NCBI GenBank assembly: GCA_002746795.1
Contig: PDQY01000099.1
Span: forward strand, 20,015 to 84,014
DNA from: Chloroflexota bacterium
GTDB taxonomy: Bacteria; Chloroflexota; Anaerolineae; Promineifilales; Promineifilaceae
Direction of reading: 5' to 3'
DNA length: 64,000 nt
Positions 17,863 through 27,421 of this stretch are shown here, one piece after another. Under the pieces are notes generated by a model. The model was given only the letters and a program-made list of their open reading frames with translations, was not told the DNA's origin and searched no databases. The stretch's first letter is position 1. Every line of letters starts with the position of its first letter. Made by a program: the position numbers and the translations under genes.

Positions 17863-18132
17863 ATGAATAATTATCCAATCATTCATCCTGGATTAACCTG
17901 GCGACTGTTAGATGGTGAAGCCGTTATTGTTTCACCCGTAACAGGGGAAATTCGGGTCTTAAATCAAGTGGGTGCAGAAATATGGCAGATGGTTGCCAAT
18001 GATTTCACTTTTGCCCAAATTGTTTCTGCCATCACGAAGCAATACGGTCTGTCGGCCAAAGAAGCAGAGTCAGATTTATCAAATTTTTTAGTTGATCTAG
18101 AAGATCGTGGATTAATTTCTTGGCAAAAATAG
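17863..18132 (+). CDS. PqqD-like protein (RiPP recognition element fold)
   Basis: An 89-residue PqqD-family protein (RLLDGEAVIVSPVTGEIRVLNQVGAEIWQMV, residues about 14-44, then an LSAKEAESDLSNFLVDLEDRGLI tail). PqqD domains are small winged-helix-like proteins that bind leader peptides of ribosomally made peptides, but the family also occurs inside exopolysaccharide loci without a known peptide. Here no radical-SAM enzyme or precursor peptide is visible, and the neighbours are a C25 peptidase and a Wzc-like kinase. The role is therefore open. Confidence 0.8.
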   Translation: MNNYPIIHPGLTWRLLDGEAVIVSPVTGEIRVLNQVGAEIWQMVANDFTFAQIVSAITKQYGLSAKEAESDLSNFLVDLEDRGLISWQK

Positions 18133-18161
18133 CCAATAAATTTTCTGAGGGGTTACATATT

Positions 18162-21100
18162 ATGTATCACTGGAAAATGTTCAAAATTGGATTACCACTT
18201 GTTTCTTCAATATTTTTGTTAATTGGCGTACTCTTTTCGCTCCAAGCTGAACCACTACCTCAAACTGAAATCACGCCTCCTGAGACTGTTGACGTCCCCA
18301 CGCAAACAGGTGTTTCTATTTTAAAGCAGGATAATGATGGGCTTTTGATTGCCTTGAATACGGCCATCATCAATTCCACCAATGATGTTTATCTGTTGCA
18401 GCATGAATTGAATGCCAATATCCAAGAACCTGGGGCACCGGCATTGCCTTACTACTCAACATTTATTGCGCTCCCCCCGGAGGCCAATGTCTCTATCACC
18501 GTTACCCCAATTGAAGTCCATACGGTAAATAATGTGGTTATTCCAGCAGTTGAAGCGCCGACTTTATCGTTTATTAACTATGATGAGGAGTCTCCTTTCC
18601 CGGTAACGGCCGTTACTCCGCAAGTCGCCTCTGACAAAACAGAGCAAGCCATTTACCCCGCTTCAACACAAATCCCCAACACCATCTATCAACTCTCTGA
18701 GCCCATGTATTTCCGAGATATACGTCTTGTTAAACTAGATTTATTCCCTTTGCAATACCGCCCCCAACAACAAGAAGTAACGCAAACCTCTCAAATGCTC
18801 GTTAACATTCAATTTCATGGGGCAAAATTCGACAACTTACAGCCAGCTCCAAGCGTGCATGACATCTATCACAACAGCCTGGCCCATAAGATATTGAATT
18901 TTGAACAAGGGAAAGCATGGCGCAGTTTACCTTCCTCGATGCAAGCTACTGGAGACAATAAAGCCTCTGCGAGCCTAGTTTCTCTTCCGGCGGGGGCAAC
19001 CGCCTACAAAATCGAGATCGATCAAGATGGCATCTACGACATAACAGGACAAGATTTGACAAGCGCTGGCATGGCGATCAGCAACATCAATCCTGACCAT
19101 ATTGAATTCATGTCAAGGGGTGAACCTGTGGCGTATGAATTTATTAAAAATGGCGCCAATGCAGGCATAATTGAGGCAAATGACATTATTCGCTTTTACG
19201 GAGAAGGCGTGAATGGCTCACGCCGGGAAAAACAGTTCCTCACCCATAACATCTATTGGTTGTGGTCTGATCCTGATGGCTCATCAACTTCCATCGACAC
19301 CCTGCCCAATAACCCAGACGCTGATTTGGCAACCTCCTTCATTGACTCCATCACAAGAGAAGATGAAAACTACTTCTTCAGCACCTGGACAGATCAGTGG
19401 GAGCAATTCCCAAATGAACCTGATTCCTGGTATTGGGCACATTTGAGAAGCCCAACCTCTCAAAATTATGAAATAGAACTGCCAGATCCAATCCTGGAAG
19501 ACACGCAGGCCACCACATACACTGTTGAGGTTTTGACCCGGGAAAGCTATGTAAATGAGTTTAATTACTCAGTAGAAGTCTGCTTGAATGGGACATTCGG
19601 CTGTGTGCAAACGACATGGACAGGCCATCAAAATGTCAATATCATGAATACGGTTCCCATGACATCTTTAGTTCCTGGGACAAATGAATTCACCATCAAC
19701 CTTTCCAATTCTGTAGCCCCCGACAGTCGAGTTCGCCTTTTCCTCAACCGCATTACAGTTGAATACCTGCGTTCCTTGAAAGCAGTGGATGACGAATTGT
19801 TCTTTACGGATGCTGTGGGTGGGCGCACAATGATTGTGCAAGATTTCAGTGAAGGCGAGCCCGACAACATCTTGGTGTGGGATATTACGACTCCACTTAA
19901 CCCCACCCAAATCGCCTTAGATTATGATGACATCTTAGAAAATAACGGCCGTTATACCTATACCATTGGGATCCCAAACACCACAACCACAACACAACAA
20001 TACATCGCCACAACCGTATCAAACACATTATCACCCGATCATATTAGCCAATATCAAGTGCCAACAACCATAGAACCCGTTGACGGCGCTGACTGGGTTG
20101 CCATATCTTACAAAGATTTTCTACCCCAAACACAAAATCTAGCTGAACACCGGGCACAAGCAGCGTATGGCGGCATGAAAACCCATGTTGTTGATATTGA
20201 AGATGTCATCAATCTTTACTATCATGGGCTGGCAATGCCAGAAGCCATCCATGCCTTTTTAGAAAACTCATTAACCTGGCCCACAAAACCAAGTTACGTT
20301 GTTTTAATGGGAGATGGCGTTGTGTCACCACGGCACCTACCCTGTGCAGCTTATTGCTACAGCGACTGGGACGTGAATGCACAGAATTTTGTGCCAACCG
20401 ACATACAGTTTATAGATAGATACCAAGGGTTAACCCCCACAGACAGCACATACGTATTCTTAGTCGGAGATGATCTTCTAGCAGATATGGCAATTGGTCG
20501 TTTAGCCGCAGAATCCATTAGCCAGGCTGAAGCCATGGTCGATAAAATCATCCGCTATGAAGAGAATTTGCTCGCCAAAGTCCCCGGCTACCAACGAGTT
20601 CTCTTTATTGCAGATAACCCAGACCCCGACGCTGGCGGCAATTTCTGCGATACCAACCTCGAGCAAACTGGCTCATTAATCCCAGCAGATTACGAACAAA
20701 CCCATTTGTGTAGAGAAGATTACGCAAACGATGTCGCTTTTACAGAAACGATCAAAGCCGAAACATATCCGGGAGCTGCCATTCTGACCTATCGCGGCCA
20801 TGGTGCGATTCACGCCTGGGGCAACTCGCCTAGATTTTGGAGCGCAGATTCATCGGTAAGTGACGAAGCGCTAAAACGCACATGGGCCAATCACTTAAGC
20901 CAAAAACCTGTCGCCATCCTCAGTGCAGATTGTTTAGATGGATATTTTGCCTTGCCTGGGCATTCCGGTTTGAGCGAAAGATTCATGAACCTGGATGAGT
21001 ATGCCGGAGCAGCCGCTCATTGGTCATCATCTGGATTGGGGCTTGATCACGAACATACCGCTCTCCTGGAAGGATTTTATGAAAGCTTGTTTGGCACGGA

Positions 21101-21263
21101 ACAAATCCGTCTCGGAGACGCCACAAATTATGCTAAACTACATTTTAGCTTGAGTGCAAATTATGCTAAATCTGAGATGTATAGCTTTAATCTACAAGGA
21201 GATCCAGCCATGCAGATTAACGTCCTCGATCTCAGTGTTTTTCTGCCTGTTATCATCAGATAA
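18162..21263 (+). CDS. Exported C25 (gingipain-like) cysteine peptidase
   Basis: 1033 residues from the ATG at 18162, which has a GAGGGG ribosome site; a longer frame opens at 18120. A hydrophobic signal segment (about 6-27) is followed by a long beta-rich propeptide/N-terminal region, then the peptidase C25 domain (about 640-1010). The dyad is visible: His near residue 880 in LTYRGHGAIHAWG and Cys near 924 in LSADCLDGYF. The extreme C-terminus reads VFLPVIIR, a short hydrophobic tail plus Arg that may be a sorting or anchoring signal. It is the first of two C25 peptidases in the locus. Two AACGGCCGTT copies are present. Confidence 0.85.
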   Translation: MYHWKMFKIGLPLVSSIFLLIGVLFSLQAEPLPQTEITPPETVDVPTQTGVSILKQDNDGLLIALNTAIINSTNDVYLLQHELNANIQEPGAPALPYYSTFIALPPEANVSITVTPIEVHTVNNVVIPAVEAPTLSFINYDEESPFPVTAVTPQVASDKTEQAIYPASTQIPNTIYQLSEPMYFRDIRLVKLDLFPLQYRPQQQEVTQTSQMLVNIQFHGAKFDNLQPAPSVHDIYHNSLAHKILNFEQGKAWRSLPSSMQATGDNKASASLVSLPAGATAYKIEIDQDGIYDITGQDLTSAGMAISNINPDHIEFMSRGEPVAYEFIKNGANAGIIEANDIIRFYGEGVNGSRREKQFLTHNIYWLWSDPDGSSTSIDTLPNNPDADLATSFIDSITREDENYFFSTWTDQWEQFPNEPDSWYWAHLRSPTSQNYEIELPDPILEDTQATTYTVEVLTRESYVNEFNYSVEVCLNGTFGCVQTTWTGHQNVNIMNTVPMTSLVPGTNEFTINLSNSVAPDSRVRLFLNRITVEYLRSLKAVDDELFFTDAVGGRTMIVQDFSEGEPDNILVWDITTPLNPTQIALDYDDILENNGRYTYTIGIPNTTTTTQQYIATTVSNTLSPDHISQYQVPTTIEPVDGADWVAISYKDFLPQTQNLAEHRAQAAYGGMKTHVVDIEDVINLYYHGLAMPEAIHAFLENSLTWPTKPSYVVLMGDGVVSPRHLPCAAYCYSDWDVNAQNFVPTDIQFIDRYQGLTPTDSTYVFLVGDDLLADMAIGRLAAESISQAEAMVDKIIRYEENLLAKVPGYQRVLFIADNPDPDAGGNFCDTNLEQTGSLIPADYEQTHLCREDYANDVAFTETIKAETYPGAAILTYRGHGAIHAWGNSPRFWSADSSVSDEALKRTWANHLSQKPVAILSADCLDGYFALPGHSGLSERFMNLDEYAGAAAHWSSSGLGLDHEHTALLEGFYESLFGTEQIRLGDATNYAKLHFSLSANYAKSEMYSFNLQGDPAMQINVLDLSVFLPVIIR

Positions 21264-21299
21264 AATCCTATTGTCATCAGATCATAAAAGGAAGAATTA

Positions 21300-22400
21300 G
21301 TGGACAATATTTTTACCAAAACAGCCATCTTCATCGTCTTGCTCATCATTATCTTGGCGTTCGTGGGCACGCCTGCCTCCGCTAATGAACCGACAGCTGT
21401 TGGCTTGGAATCTTTTACGTTAACTCCGCTCAACAATGCTGTGCGCATTGATTGGGAAACAGGCAGCGAATCTGGCACCCTGGCATTCATAATTAAACGG
21501 GGCACAAATGGCAGCGAACAACATTTAGATTATCTAGGTGACAATGGCTTCATATACGCCGAAGGTGGCGTGGCTATCGGTCATGATTACTCTGTGACAG
21601 ACAATCAAGTGCAAAATGGCGACACACATACTTACATCTTAGTTGAAATTGAGCATGATAACAGTGAGCATGAACTTGACAGAGCGACTGTAACAGTTGG
21701 GATTCCGGCCACAAGTACGCCAGCTATTATACAAACGGACAGCGCAGCAACCTCTACTAGCCCCAGTACCGGCCAGAGTACTGCCACGATTAGACCCACA
21801 GCCACAGCTACCTCTGCTTCAGGAGCCGACAATTCTATAAACGTGCCCACCAGCACGCCCCGCAGAATTGTTACAGTGACCCCCCGGCCGACTGCGACAC
21901 CTAAAAACACGGCAGCACCAACGGCTGCCATTGTCAGCAACAGCAGTTCTAGCAATCAAGGGAACAAATCTCAAAGTGAAGCAACCCCACATTCAAGTGC
22001 AGAAACTGATACAGCTAATACAAATCCACTTGGTGTAAATGACGTGTTTGCTCAAGATGAAGAAACGACAAGCCCCACGGAAGTTGCCAATGTTTCCTGG
22101 TCACAAGCACAAGAAACTTATCCTGTTTCCACACCCACGGCCGTTTCTGTTGATACCTACCCCGATCATCCCAACAGCCCAACGGCTGTAGCGCCAACAA
22201 CAGACAGCGTGCCAGTTATTGGCAATCCCCAAGGATACAATCCACAATCGCCCGTGGATCAGCCTGAAAACGCTGGGACGTCCAATGCAGATTCTGCGCA
22301 AAGTAACCTTTTCTTATGGTTCGGCTTCATTGTCGCTTTGCTTATTTTTGCAACAGGTCTGATTGGCTCCATTATTTTATTCACCCGAAAAGCAAAATAG
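21300..22400 (+). CDS. Surface protein with fibronectin-like domain, Ser/Thr/Pro-rich stalk and C-terminal anchor
   Basis: 366 residues from a GTG start with an AGGAAG site. It has a signal peptide (about 8-29, ending ASA), a short beta-rich domain (about 35-135), a long Ser/Thr/Pro/Ala-rich stalk (about 135-330) and a C-terminal transmembrane helix followed by TRKAK. It lies between the two C25 peptidases and could be a substrate or partner of either. This is inferred from position only. Confidence 0.65.
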   Translation: MDNIFTKTAIFIVLLIIILAFVGTPASANEPTAVGLESFTLTPLNNAVRIDWETGSESGTLAFIIKRGTNGSEQHLDYLGDNGFIYAEGGVAIGHDYSVTDNQVQNGDTHTYILVEIEHDNSEHELDRATVTVGIPATSTPAIIQTDSAATSTSPSTGQSTATIRPTATATSASGADNSINVPTSTPRRIVTVTPRPTATPKNTAAPTAAIVSNSSSSNQGNKSQSEATPHSSAETDTANTNPLGVNDVFAQDEETTSPTEVANVSWSQAQETYPVSTPTAVSVDTYPDHPNSPTAVAPTTDSVPVIGNPQGYNPQSPVDQPENAGTSNADSAQSNLFLWFGFIVALLIFATGLIGSIILFTRKAK

Positions 22401-22479
22401 CCTATGCTGCTGCTCATCATGTTTGCTCAGACAAAAAATCAACCGATAGGCAGCAGCTTGCCTTAAATTAGGACAAAGG

Positions 22480-24618
22480 ATGCCATTATTTTTTAAGAGA
22501 AAAGCAAACCAGTTGAGACAACTGACATACCAGTCCTGGCTTCTCATAGGGTTGGTATGTTTTCTTTTTCTGGTAAGCTGCCATGATTCCCCTCCGCCAA
22601 GAACAGGTGATGCTGCCGACAACAGAGCAAAAATCGAAGTTAGCGAAGATGGCTTCTACCGCATCAGTGAAAGCGATTTAGCCGATTCAGGGCTTTTGTT
22701 CGACTTGTTTTCAGAATCATCATTGATGTTAACCTCACAAAATGAACCTGTCCCTTTTTATTTTGATGAAGATGCACTTGTTTTTTATGGACAAGCACCA
22801 ACAAGCCGATACTCCGCCACCCGGCCATACATTTTGTCTCTTGGGGATGATGGCGTCTTGATGGAGGAAACGGCCGTTTCCCCAGCCCTATCCTCAGCCC
22901 AGCAAATTGATACCATCACCACGCATCTCCATTTAGAAGAAAACCACCTTTACGAATCTCAAACCCGTCCCCACAGCGAAGATGATGTTTGGTTTTGGGA
23001 AACCATTCGGCAAGGGAAAAGTTTCCCCATTTCAGTGGCACTGCCAGAGGTCACGGATGGCGCGGGAGAAATAACCATACAACTGATTGGTGTCTCCTAC
23101 AATCCAGAAGTTGACAACGATCATGACGTAAACATCTTAATCAACGGCAGCCCGCTCGGTTCTATTCAATTTGATGGCGAAATAAGCCACACCGCTTCTC
23201 TAACTATTCCACCGGGCACACTTAAAAGCGGTCAGAACGAGATTGTTATAGACAATGCCGCAGAAGGGGCCGCGTTTTTAGACATTATGCAGCTCAACTG
23301 GATTGATCTAGCCTACAATGCCCCCACAACGGCCGTTAACGACGCCCTCTTCCTCGAATCCATATCCGGGAAAGTCAACTTGTCGGGATTTAGCGACACC
23401 CCCCTCTTGTTTGACATCACCCAACCCAACTTGCCTCGATACATCCCACAGGCTGCTCCTGGCCAAGACCCGCTTCAACTATCCATCACTGCAGACCAAA
23501 GCATAGCAGCCATCGGCCCCAAAGGCTTTAGCGATTCCGCAACCATACATCCTGTGCGCGACAGCGATTGGCAAGCAGATAACCACCAGGCAGACCTGCT
23601 CATCATCACCACCGACGAGCTGATGCCGCCGCTCGAATCCTTAAAAGAGGCACGAGAAAGTGAAGGGCTATCAGTAGAAATCGTGCCCACACAAGAAATT
23701 TATGATGCATTTGGCGGTGGCGAGGCATCACCAGACAGCTTAAGCGCCTTTATCAAGCATACGCAAACAAACTGGCAGGAACCTAAACCACGCTACCTGC
23801 TCATAGTTGGAGACGCCACCTCAGATTATCAAAACTATCTTAACCTGGCTCCACAAAACATTGTGCCCGCCCCCATGGTGCCAGTCTCCTACAGCGGGGA
23901 AACGGTCAGCGATTCTGCCCTCACAGATATTGACGGCGATGGCAAACCAAACATGGCCGTGGGACGCTGGCCTGTTAACACGCCAGCAGAAGTGGCATCG
24001 CTAGTCCAAAGAACGTTAGCTTACGAACAAGGAACGGCCGTTAACAAAGTATATTTCGCCGCAGATGGCACCGAATCCCAATTCCAGCATATGGCCAAGT
24101 CCATCGTCGAGAACAGCCACCTACCAGAATCAGGCGTGCATATCGCCATCGCCCCCCAAGCAGATGAAGTCACCACTGTTTTGAACGAGGGAGCCTGGCT
24201 GGTAACCTATGTAGGTCATGGCAGCTTGCGGCAGTGGGGAAAAGATGAGGTCTTCACCCAAGAAGCCGTAGCCAACCTCAAGACCCAAACACCACCCATC
24301 ATCATCCAGTTAACATGCCTCACGGGCTTGTTTACGCAGCCTGAACAAACATCCCTCACCGAAATGTTACTCACACATGAAACAGGTCTAGTGCTATCGG
24401 TAGCCGCCACCAGCTTAACACTCTCAGGCAATCAAGAACCCTTTGCCACCAGTTTGATCCAACAGTTAAACGATCCAACAGTGGCACGCATAGGAGATGC
24501 CTTCCAGGCAGCCAAATTATCTTTAGATATTGAGAATGAAAGTTTTAGAGAGATTAGCGACACATTTGCCCTATTTGGTGATCCGAGCGCCAAAATTGTA
24601 CGCCCCAATTCCGGGTGA
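22480..24618 (+). CDS. C25 (gingipain-like) peptidase lipoprotein
   Basis: 712 residues. A type II signal peptide with lipobox FLVSC gives a lipid-anchored protein. The C25 domain (about 370-705) has His near residue 580 (VTYVGHGSLRQWG) and Cys near 613 (IIQLTCLTGLF). The N-terminal region (RISESDLADSGL, then FYGQAPTSRYSATRPY) matches the same region of the first peptidase, so the two are paralogues. Such enzymes can mature or anchor other surface proteins; the partner is unknown. The stop codon lies at the start of dispersed element D. Three AACGGCCGTT copies are present. Confidence 0.83.
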   Translation: MPLFFKRKANQLRQLTYQSWLLIGLVCFLFLVSCHDSPPPRTGDAADNRAKIEVSEDGFYRISESDLADSGLLFDLFSESSLMLTSQNEPVPFYFDEDALVFYGQAPTSRYSATRPYILSLGDDGVLMEETAVSPALSSAQQIDTITTHLHLEENHLYESQTRPHSEDDVWFWETIRQGKSFPISVALPEVTDGAGEITIQLIGVSYNPEVDNDHDVNILINGSPLGSIQFDGEISHTASLTIPPGTLKSGQNEIVIDNAAEGAAFLDIMQLNWIDLAYNAPTTAVNDALFLESISGKVNLSGFSDTPLLFDITQPNLPRYIPQAAPGQDPLQLSITADQSIAAIGPKGFSDSATIHPVRDSDWQADNHQADLLIITTDELMPPLESLKEARESEGLSVEIVPTQEIYDAFGGGEASPDSLSAFIKHTQTNWQEPKPRYLLIVGDATSDYQNYLNLAPQNIVPAPMVPVSYSGETVSDSALTDIDGDGKPNMAVGRWPVNTPAEVASLVQRTLAYEQGTAVNKVYFAADGTESQFQHMAKSIVENSHLPESGVHIAIAPQADEVTTVLNEGAWLVTYVGHGSLRQWGKDEVFTQEAVANLKTQTPPIIIQLTCLTGLFTQPEQTSLTEMLLTHETGLVLSVAATSLTLSGNQEPFATSLIQQLNDPTVARIGDAFQAAKLSLDIENESFREISDTFALFGDPSAKIVRPNSG

Positions 24619-24706
24619 CCATCTAAAACTTACTCCCCGTTCTTCAGCGATAACGGTCACTTGAGGTGCATCCATCAATTCCATCACTTATTTATGGATG
24701 CGCACC
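24616..24706. repeat. Two-hairpin dispersed intergenic element, copy D
   Basis: Aligned to copy A over 91 bp. On the minus strand GGTGCgCATCCAT pairs with ATGGATGCACC around the conserved loop AAATAAGTGATGGAATTG. The other half is bounded by TGACC/GGTCA. The stem sequence differs completely from copy C although the loop is nearly the same. It overlaps the stop codon of the upstream C25 peptidase gene. Confidence 0.75.
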
Positions 24707-24726
24707 TAACGTGGATAATTCTTGTT

Positions 24727-25758
24727 ATGGTAGCAAATAAAAAGCAAGAAAAATTAAAGCCTTCCCCCCAGAATCATATTTGGTCCTGGCTTAACTTGCT
24801 CTTAACGGCCGTTTTAGTTGGTGTGGGCATCTGGTATATAGCACAGCGCGTTACCCTGGCCGAACTGGTAGATGCTCTCAAAAATGCAAACCCGCTCCTC
24901 ATCATCCTCAGCTGCGTGAGCATCATAGTCACGCTCATCATCAAGGCGTGGCGCTGGCAGCTATTACTCAGCCAACCTGACGACAAACCGGCATTCGCCC
25001 CTCTTTTTTGGGCTTTCAACCTGGGATCATACGTCAATCTGATTTTGCCATTTTTGCGGATGGGAGAAATTGCCAGACTGTTTGCCGCCGACTGGATGGT
25101 GCAAATAGGGAAAGCACGCGCCCTGGGCACCATTGTCGTCGAAAAAATTCTTGACCTGATGATGTTGGCGCTCACCCTTTTAGTGATTTTGCCCTTCGTG
25201 ATTTTGCCTGAGTTTGTTGAGAATCCACTGCCCATGGTAACGGCCGTTTCTCTTGCTTCCGGTTTCGTGTTATACATCCTGGCCTTTCACCCCAAACGAG
25301 TGATTCACCTGAGCCGTCGAGTTTCCCGTTTACTTCCCTCAAAACTAGAAAAGCGCGTCAATCATTGGTTCGTCGCGGGGCTAGAAGGCTTAAATGCCCT
25401 GCACCACCAAAAACAAATAGTTATCATCATTTCACTCTCCCTTTTACTCGCCTTTTCAGCCGTTCTCAGCCCATTTTTACTATTCTCCGCCTTTCACCTT
25501 AAACTGGGTCTGCTAGAAGCAGCCTTGCTCAATCTGGTGGTAACACTTGCTATCGCGCCTCCCTCCACTCCAGGCAAAATCGGCATTCTCAATGGCACAA
25601 CCGCGTTGGTACTGCTGAGCTTAGGTATCCACGATGAAGCGGTGCTTGTCAGTTACTCAACCGTATACTACCTTGTCATCGTTCTGCCCATTATCACATT
25701 TGGCAGCCTAGCTGTCTCACGCACAAAATGGAAATGGCAGAGGCCTGACGAATCATGA
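24727..25758 (+). CDS. Flippase-like / lysylphosphatidylglycerol synthetase TM-domain family protein (UPF0104)
   Basis: 343 residues from the ATG at 24727, with about eight membrane segments. The motif RMGEIARLFAADWM followed by a VVEKILDLMMLA helix is typical of the AglD/MprF transmembrane family (PF03706), linked to movement of lipid-linked sugars or lipids. A GATAAT box ends 8 bp before the ATG, so the transcript may be leaderless. The frame continues upstream into repeat D, but that part is not protein-like. It overlaps the next gene by 4 bp (ATGA). A second family member lies at the right edge (63283). Confidence 0.75.
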   Translation: MVANKKQEKLKPSPQNHIWSWLNLLLTAVLVGVGIWYIAQRVTLAELVDALKNANPLLIILSCVSIIVTLIIKAWRWQLLLSQPDDKPAFAPLFWAFNLGSYVNLILPFLRMGEIARLFAADWMVQIGKARALGTIVVEKILDLMMLALTLLVILPFVILPEFVENPLPMVTAVSLASGFVLYILAFHPKRVIHLSRRVSRLLPSKLEKRVNHWFVAGLEGLNALHHQKQIVIIISLSLLLAFSAVLSPFLLFSAFHLKLGLLEAALLNLVVTLAIAPPSTPGKIGILNGTTALVLLSLGIHDEAVLVSYSTVYYLVIVLPIITFGSLAVSRTKWKWQRPDES

Positions 25759-27371
25759 AAATCTCCGTCATCATTCCAGCCCGCAATGCCGAAAAAACAA
25801 TTTCTACCTGTTTAGAAGCACTCAATCGGCAACAAAACATCGATCCCTCTGAATTTGAAGTGATTGTGGTTGATGATGGCTCTACAGATAACACCAAAGA
25901 TATTTGCCAGAATTTCAACAACGTCACGTACCTACGGCACGCAGCGTCTAAGGGAGCTGCCGCGGCACGAAACAAGGGCTTAGGCATAGCCAAAGGGGAC
26001 ATCATCTGCTTCACAGACGCAGATTGTGAACCCACGGCAACCTGGCTTTACCATCTCATTCAACCCTTCTCCCATTCAGAAATATCTGGATGCAAGGGAA
26101 TTTATGCCAGCAGACAAAAGGAAATTGTGGCTCGGTTTGTGCAAATCGAATATGAAGATAAATATGACCTGCTGAAAAAACAATCTTACATTGATTTCAT
26201 CGACACCTATTCTGCTGGCTACCGGCGCGATATGCTCACCGAAAATGATGGCTTTGACGAACGCTTTCATTACACCGAAGATCAGGAACTCTCTTTCCGA
26301 CTAGCAGCCAAAGGGTATCAATTTGTATTCCAGCCAGAAGCTGTTGTCTTTCACCACCACAGCAGTTCCCTTTACGCTTATTTCCGCAAAAAATTTTGGA
26401 TAGGCTATTGGAAAACCCAAACTATTCGCCGATTTCCAGAGCGAGTGGTTAAGGATTCGCATACGCCCCAGGTGATGAAACTTCAAATTGGGTTGATGGC
26501 CTTATGGCTGGGTATGACAATGTTGCTCCCGATAACGGCCGTTTTCATTTCCACCTTCCTCTCTCTGGTGGGGTTAGCATGGCTCGCCGTTCTCATTGCC
26601 ATTCTATTAACCACCGTTCCATTTACCCAAAAAGCAGCCAAAAAGGATAGCCATGTTGCCCTCGTTTCACCCTTTTTGCTAGCAGCCAGAGCCTTAGCTT
26701 TAGGATTAGGCACAGCCTGGGGACTGTTGAAACCAAAAGCAGGCATCCTGGAAGCAAAACCAGGCATAAACGGCAGCAAATACATCATCAAACGCCTGGT
26801 TGACCTCATGGGCAGCCTGGTGGGTCTCTGTTTCACGTTGTTGGTCACGCCAATGATCGCCTTGGCGATCAAACTCGATTCATCAGGTCCCATCTTCTTT
26901 AAGCAAAAGTGTGCTGGGCGTGAAGGCAAACCATTTACGCTTTATAAATTTCGCGCCATGACGGCTGCGGCAGCACAGCCACAAGAGCATCTTATTGAGC
27001 CAGGCAACTTAAAAGAGCCACGGCTCAAGGCAAAAGATAATCCCCGGCTAACCCGCGTGGGCCGTTTTCTGCGTCGTTGGCGGCTGGATGGGCTGCCCCA
27101 GTTTTGGAACTGTTTCATAGGCCAGATGAGCCTCGTGGGTCCCAGACCAAAGTCGATACGTGTTGTGTCTGACTACAATGCCAAACAAAGGCAAAGGCTC
27201 ACAGTCAAGCCAGGCATAACCGGCCCAATGCAGCTCAAGGAACGGGGAGATTTACCCTTAGCTGATTGCGTTTCCCTAGAAACAAACTATATCCAAACCT
27301 ACTCTGTGAAAACAGACTTCATCATCTTGGCCAAAACGATTCGTGCAATTATTCGAGGTGATAAGGACTGA
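25755..27371 (+). CDS. Fusion of GT2 glycosyltransferase and polyprenyl-phosphate sugar phosphotransferase
   Basis: 538 residues with two enzymes in one chain. Residues 1-230 are a GT-A family 2 transferase (SVIIPARNAEKTI, VVDDGSTDNT, DADCE, and TEDQELSFRL as the ED base motif). Two membrane helices (about 238-285) and a linker follow. Residues 340-538 are a bacterial sugar transferase (PF02397): membrane helix, GPIFFKQKCAGREGKPFTLYKFRAM, RWRLDGLPQFWN, QMSLVGPRP, KPGITGP. The second part starts glycan assembly by moving a sugar phosphate to undecaprenyl phosphate; the first could add the second sugar. The fusion is unusual. The stop overlaps element E. Confidence 0.87.
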   Translation: MKISVIIPARNAEKTISTCLEALNRQQNIDPSEFEVIVVDDGSTDNTKDICQNFNNVTYLRHAASKGAAAARNKGLGIAKGDIICFTDADCEPTATWLYHLIQPFSHSEISGCKGIYASRQKEIVARFVQIEYEDKYDLLKKQSYIDFIDTYSAGYRRDMLTENDGFDERFHYTEDQELSFRLAAKGYQFVFQPEAVVFHHHSSSLYAYFRKKFWIGYWKTQTIRRFPERVVKDSHTPQVMKLQIGLMALWLGMTMLLPITAVFISTFLSLVGLAWLAVLIAILLTTVPFTQKAAKKDSHVALVSPFLLAARALALGLGTAWGLLKPKAGILEAKPGINGSKYIIKRLVDLMGSLVGLCFTLLVTPMIALAIKLDSSGPIFFKQKCAGREGKPFTLYKFRAMTAAAAQPQEHLIEPGNLKEPRLKAKDNPRLTRVGRFLRRWRLDGLPQFWNCFIGQMSLVGPRPKSIRVVSDYNAKQRQRLTVKPGITGPMQLKERGDLPLADCVSLETNYIQTYSVKTDFIILAKTIRAIIRGDKD

Positions 27372-27415
27372 CGACGACATACAAAATTGTATCGTCAGTT
27401 TCCAGAAACGGTGGC
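27368..27415. repeat. Two-hairpin dispersed intergenic element, copy E (hairpin 1 only)
   Basis: CTGACGA (27368-27374) pairs with TCGTCAG (27392-27398), followed by the family tail TTTCCAGAAACGG. Hairpin 2 is missing, because the next gene starts at 27422. The element overlaps the stop codon of the upstream gene. Confidence 0.6.
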
Positions 27416-27421
27416 GTATTC

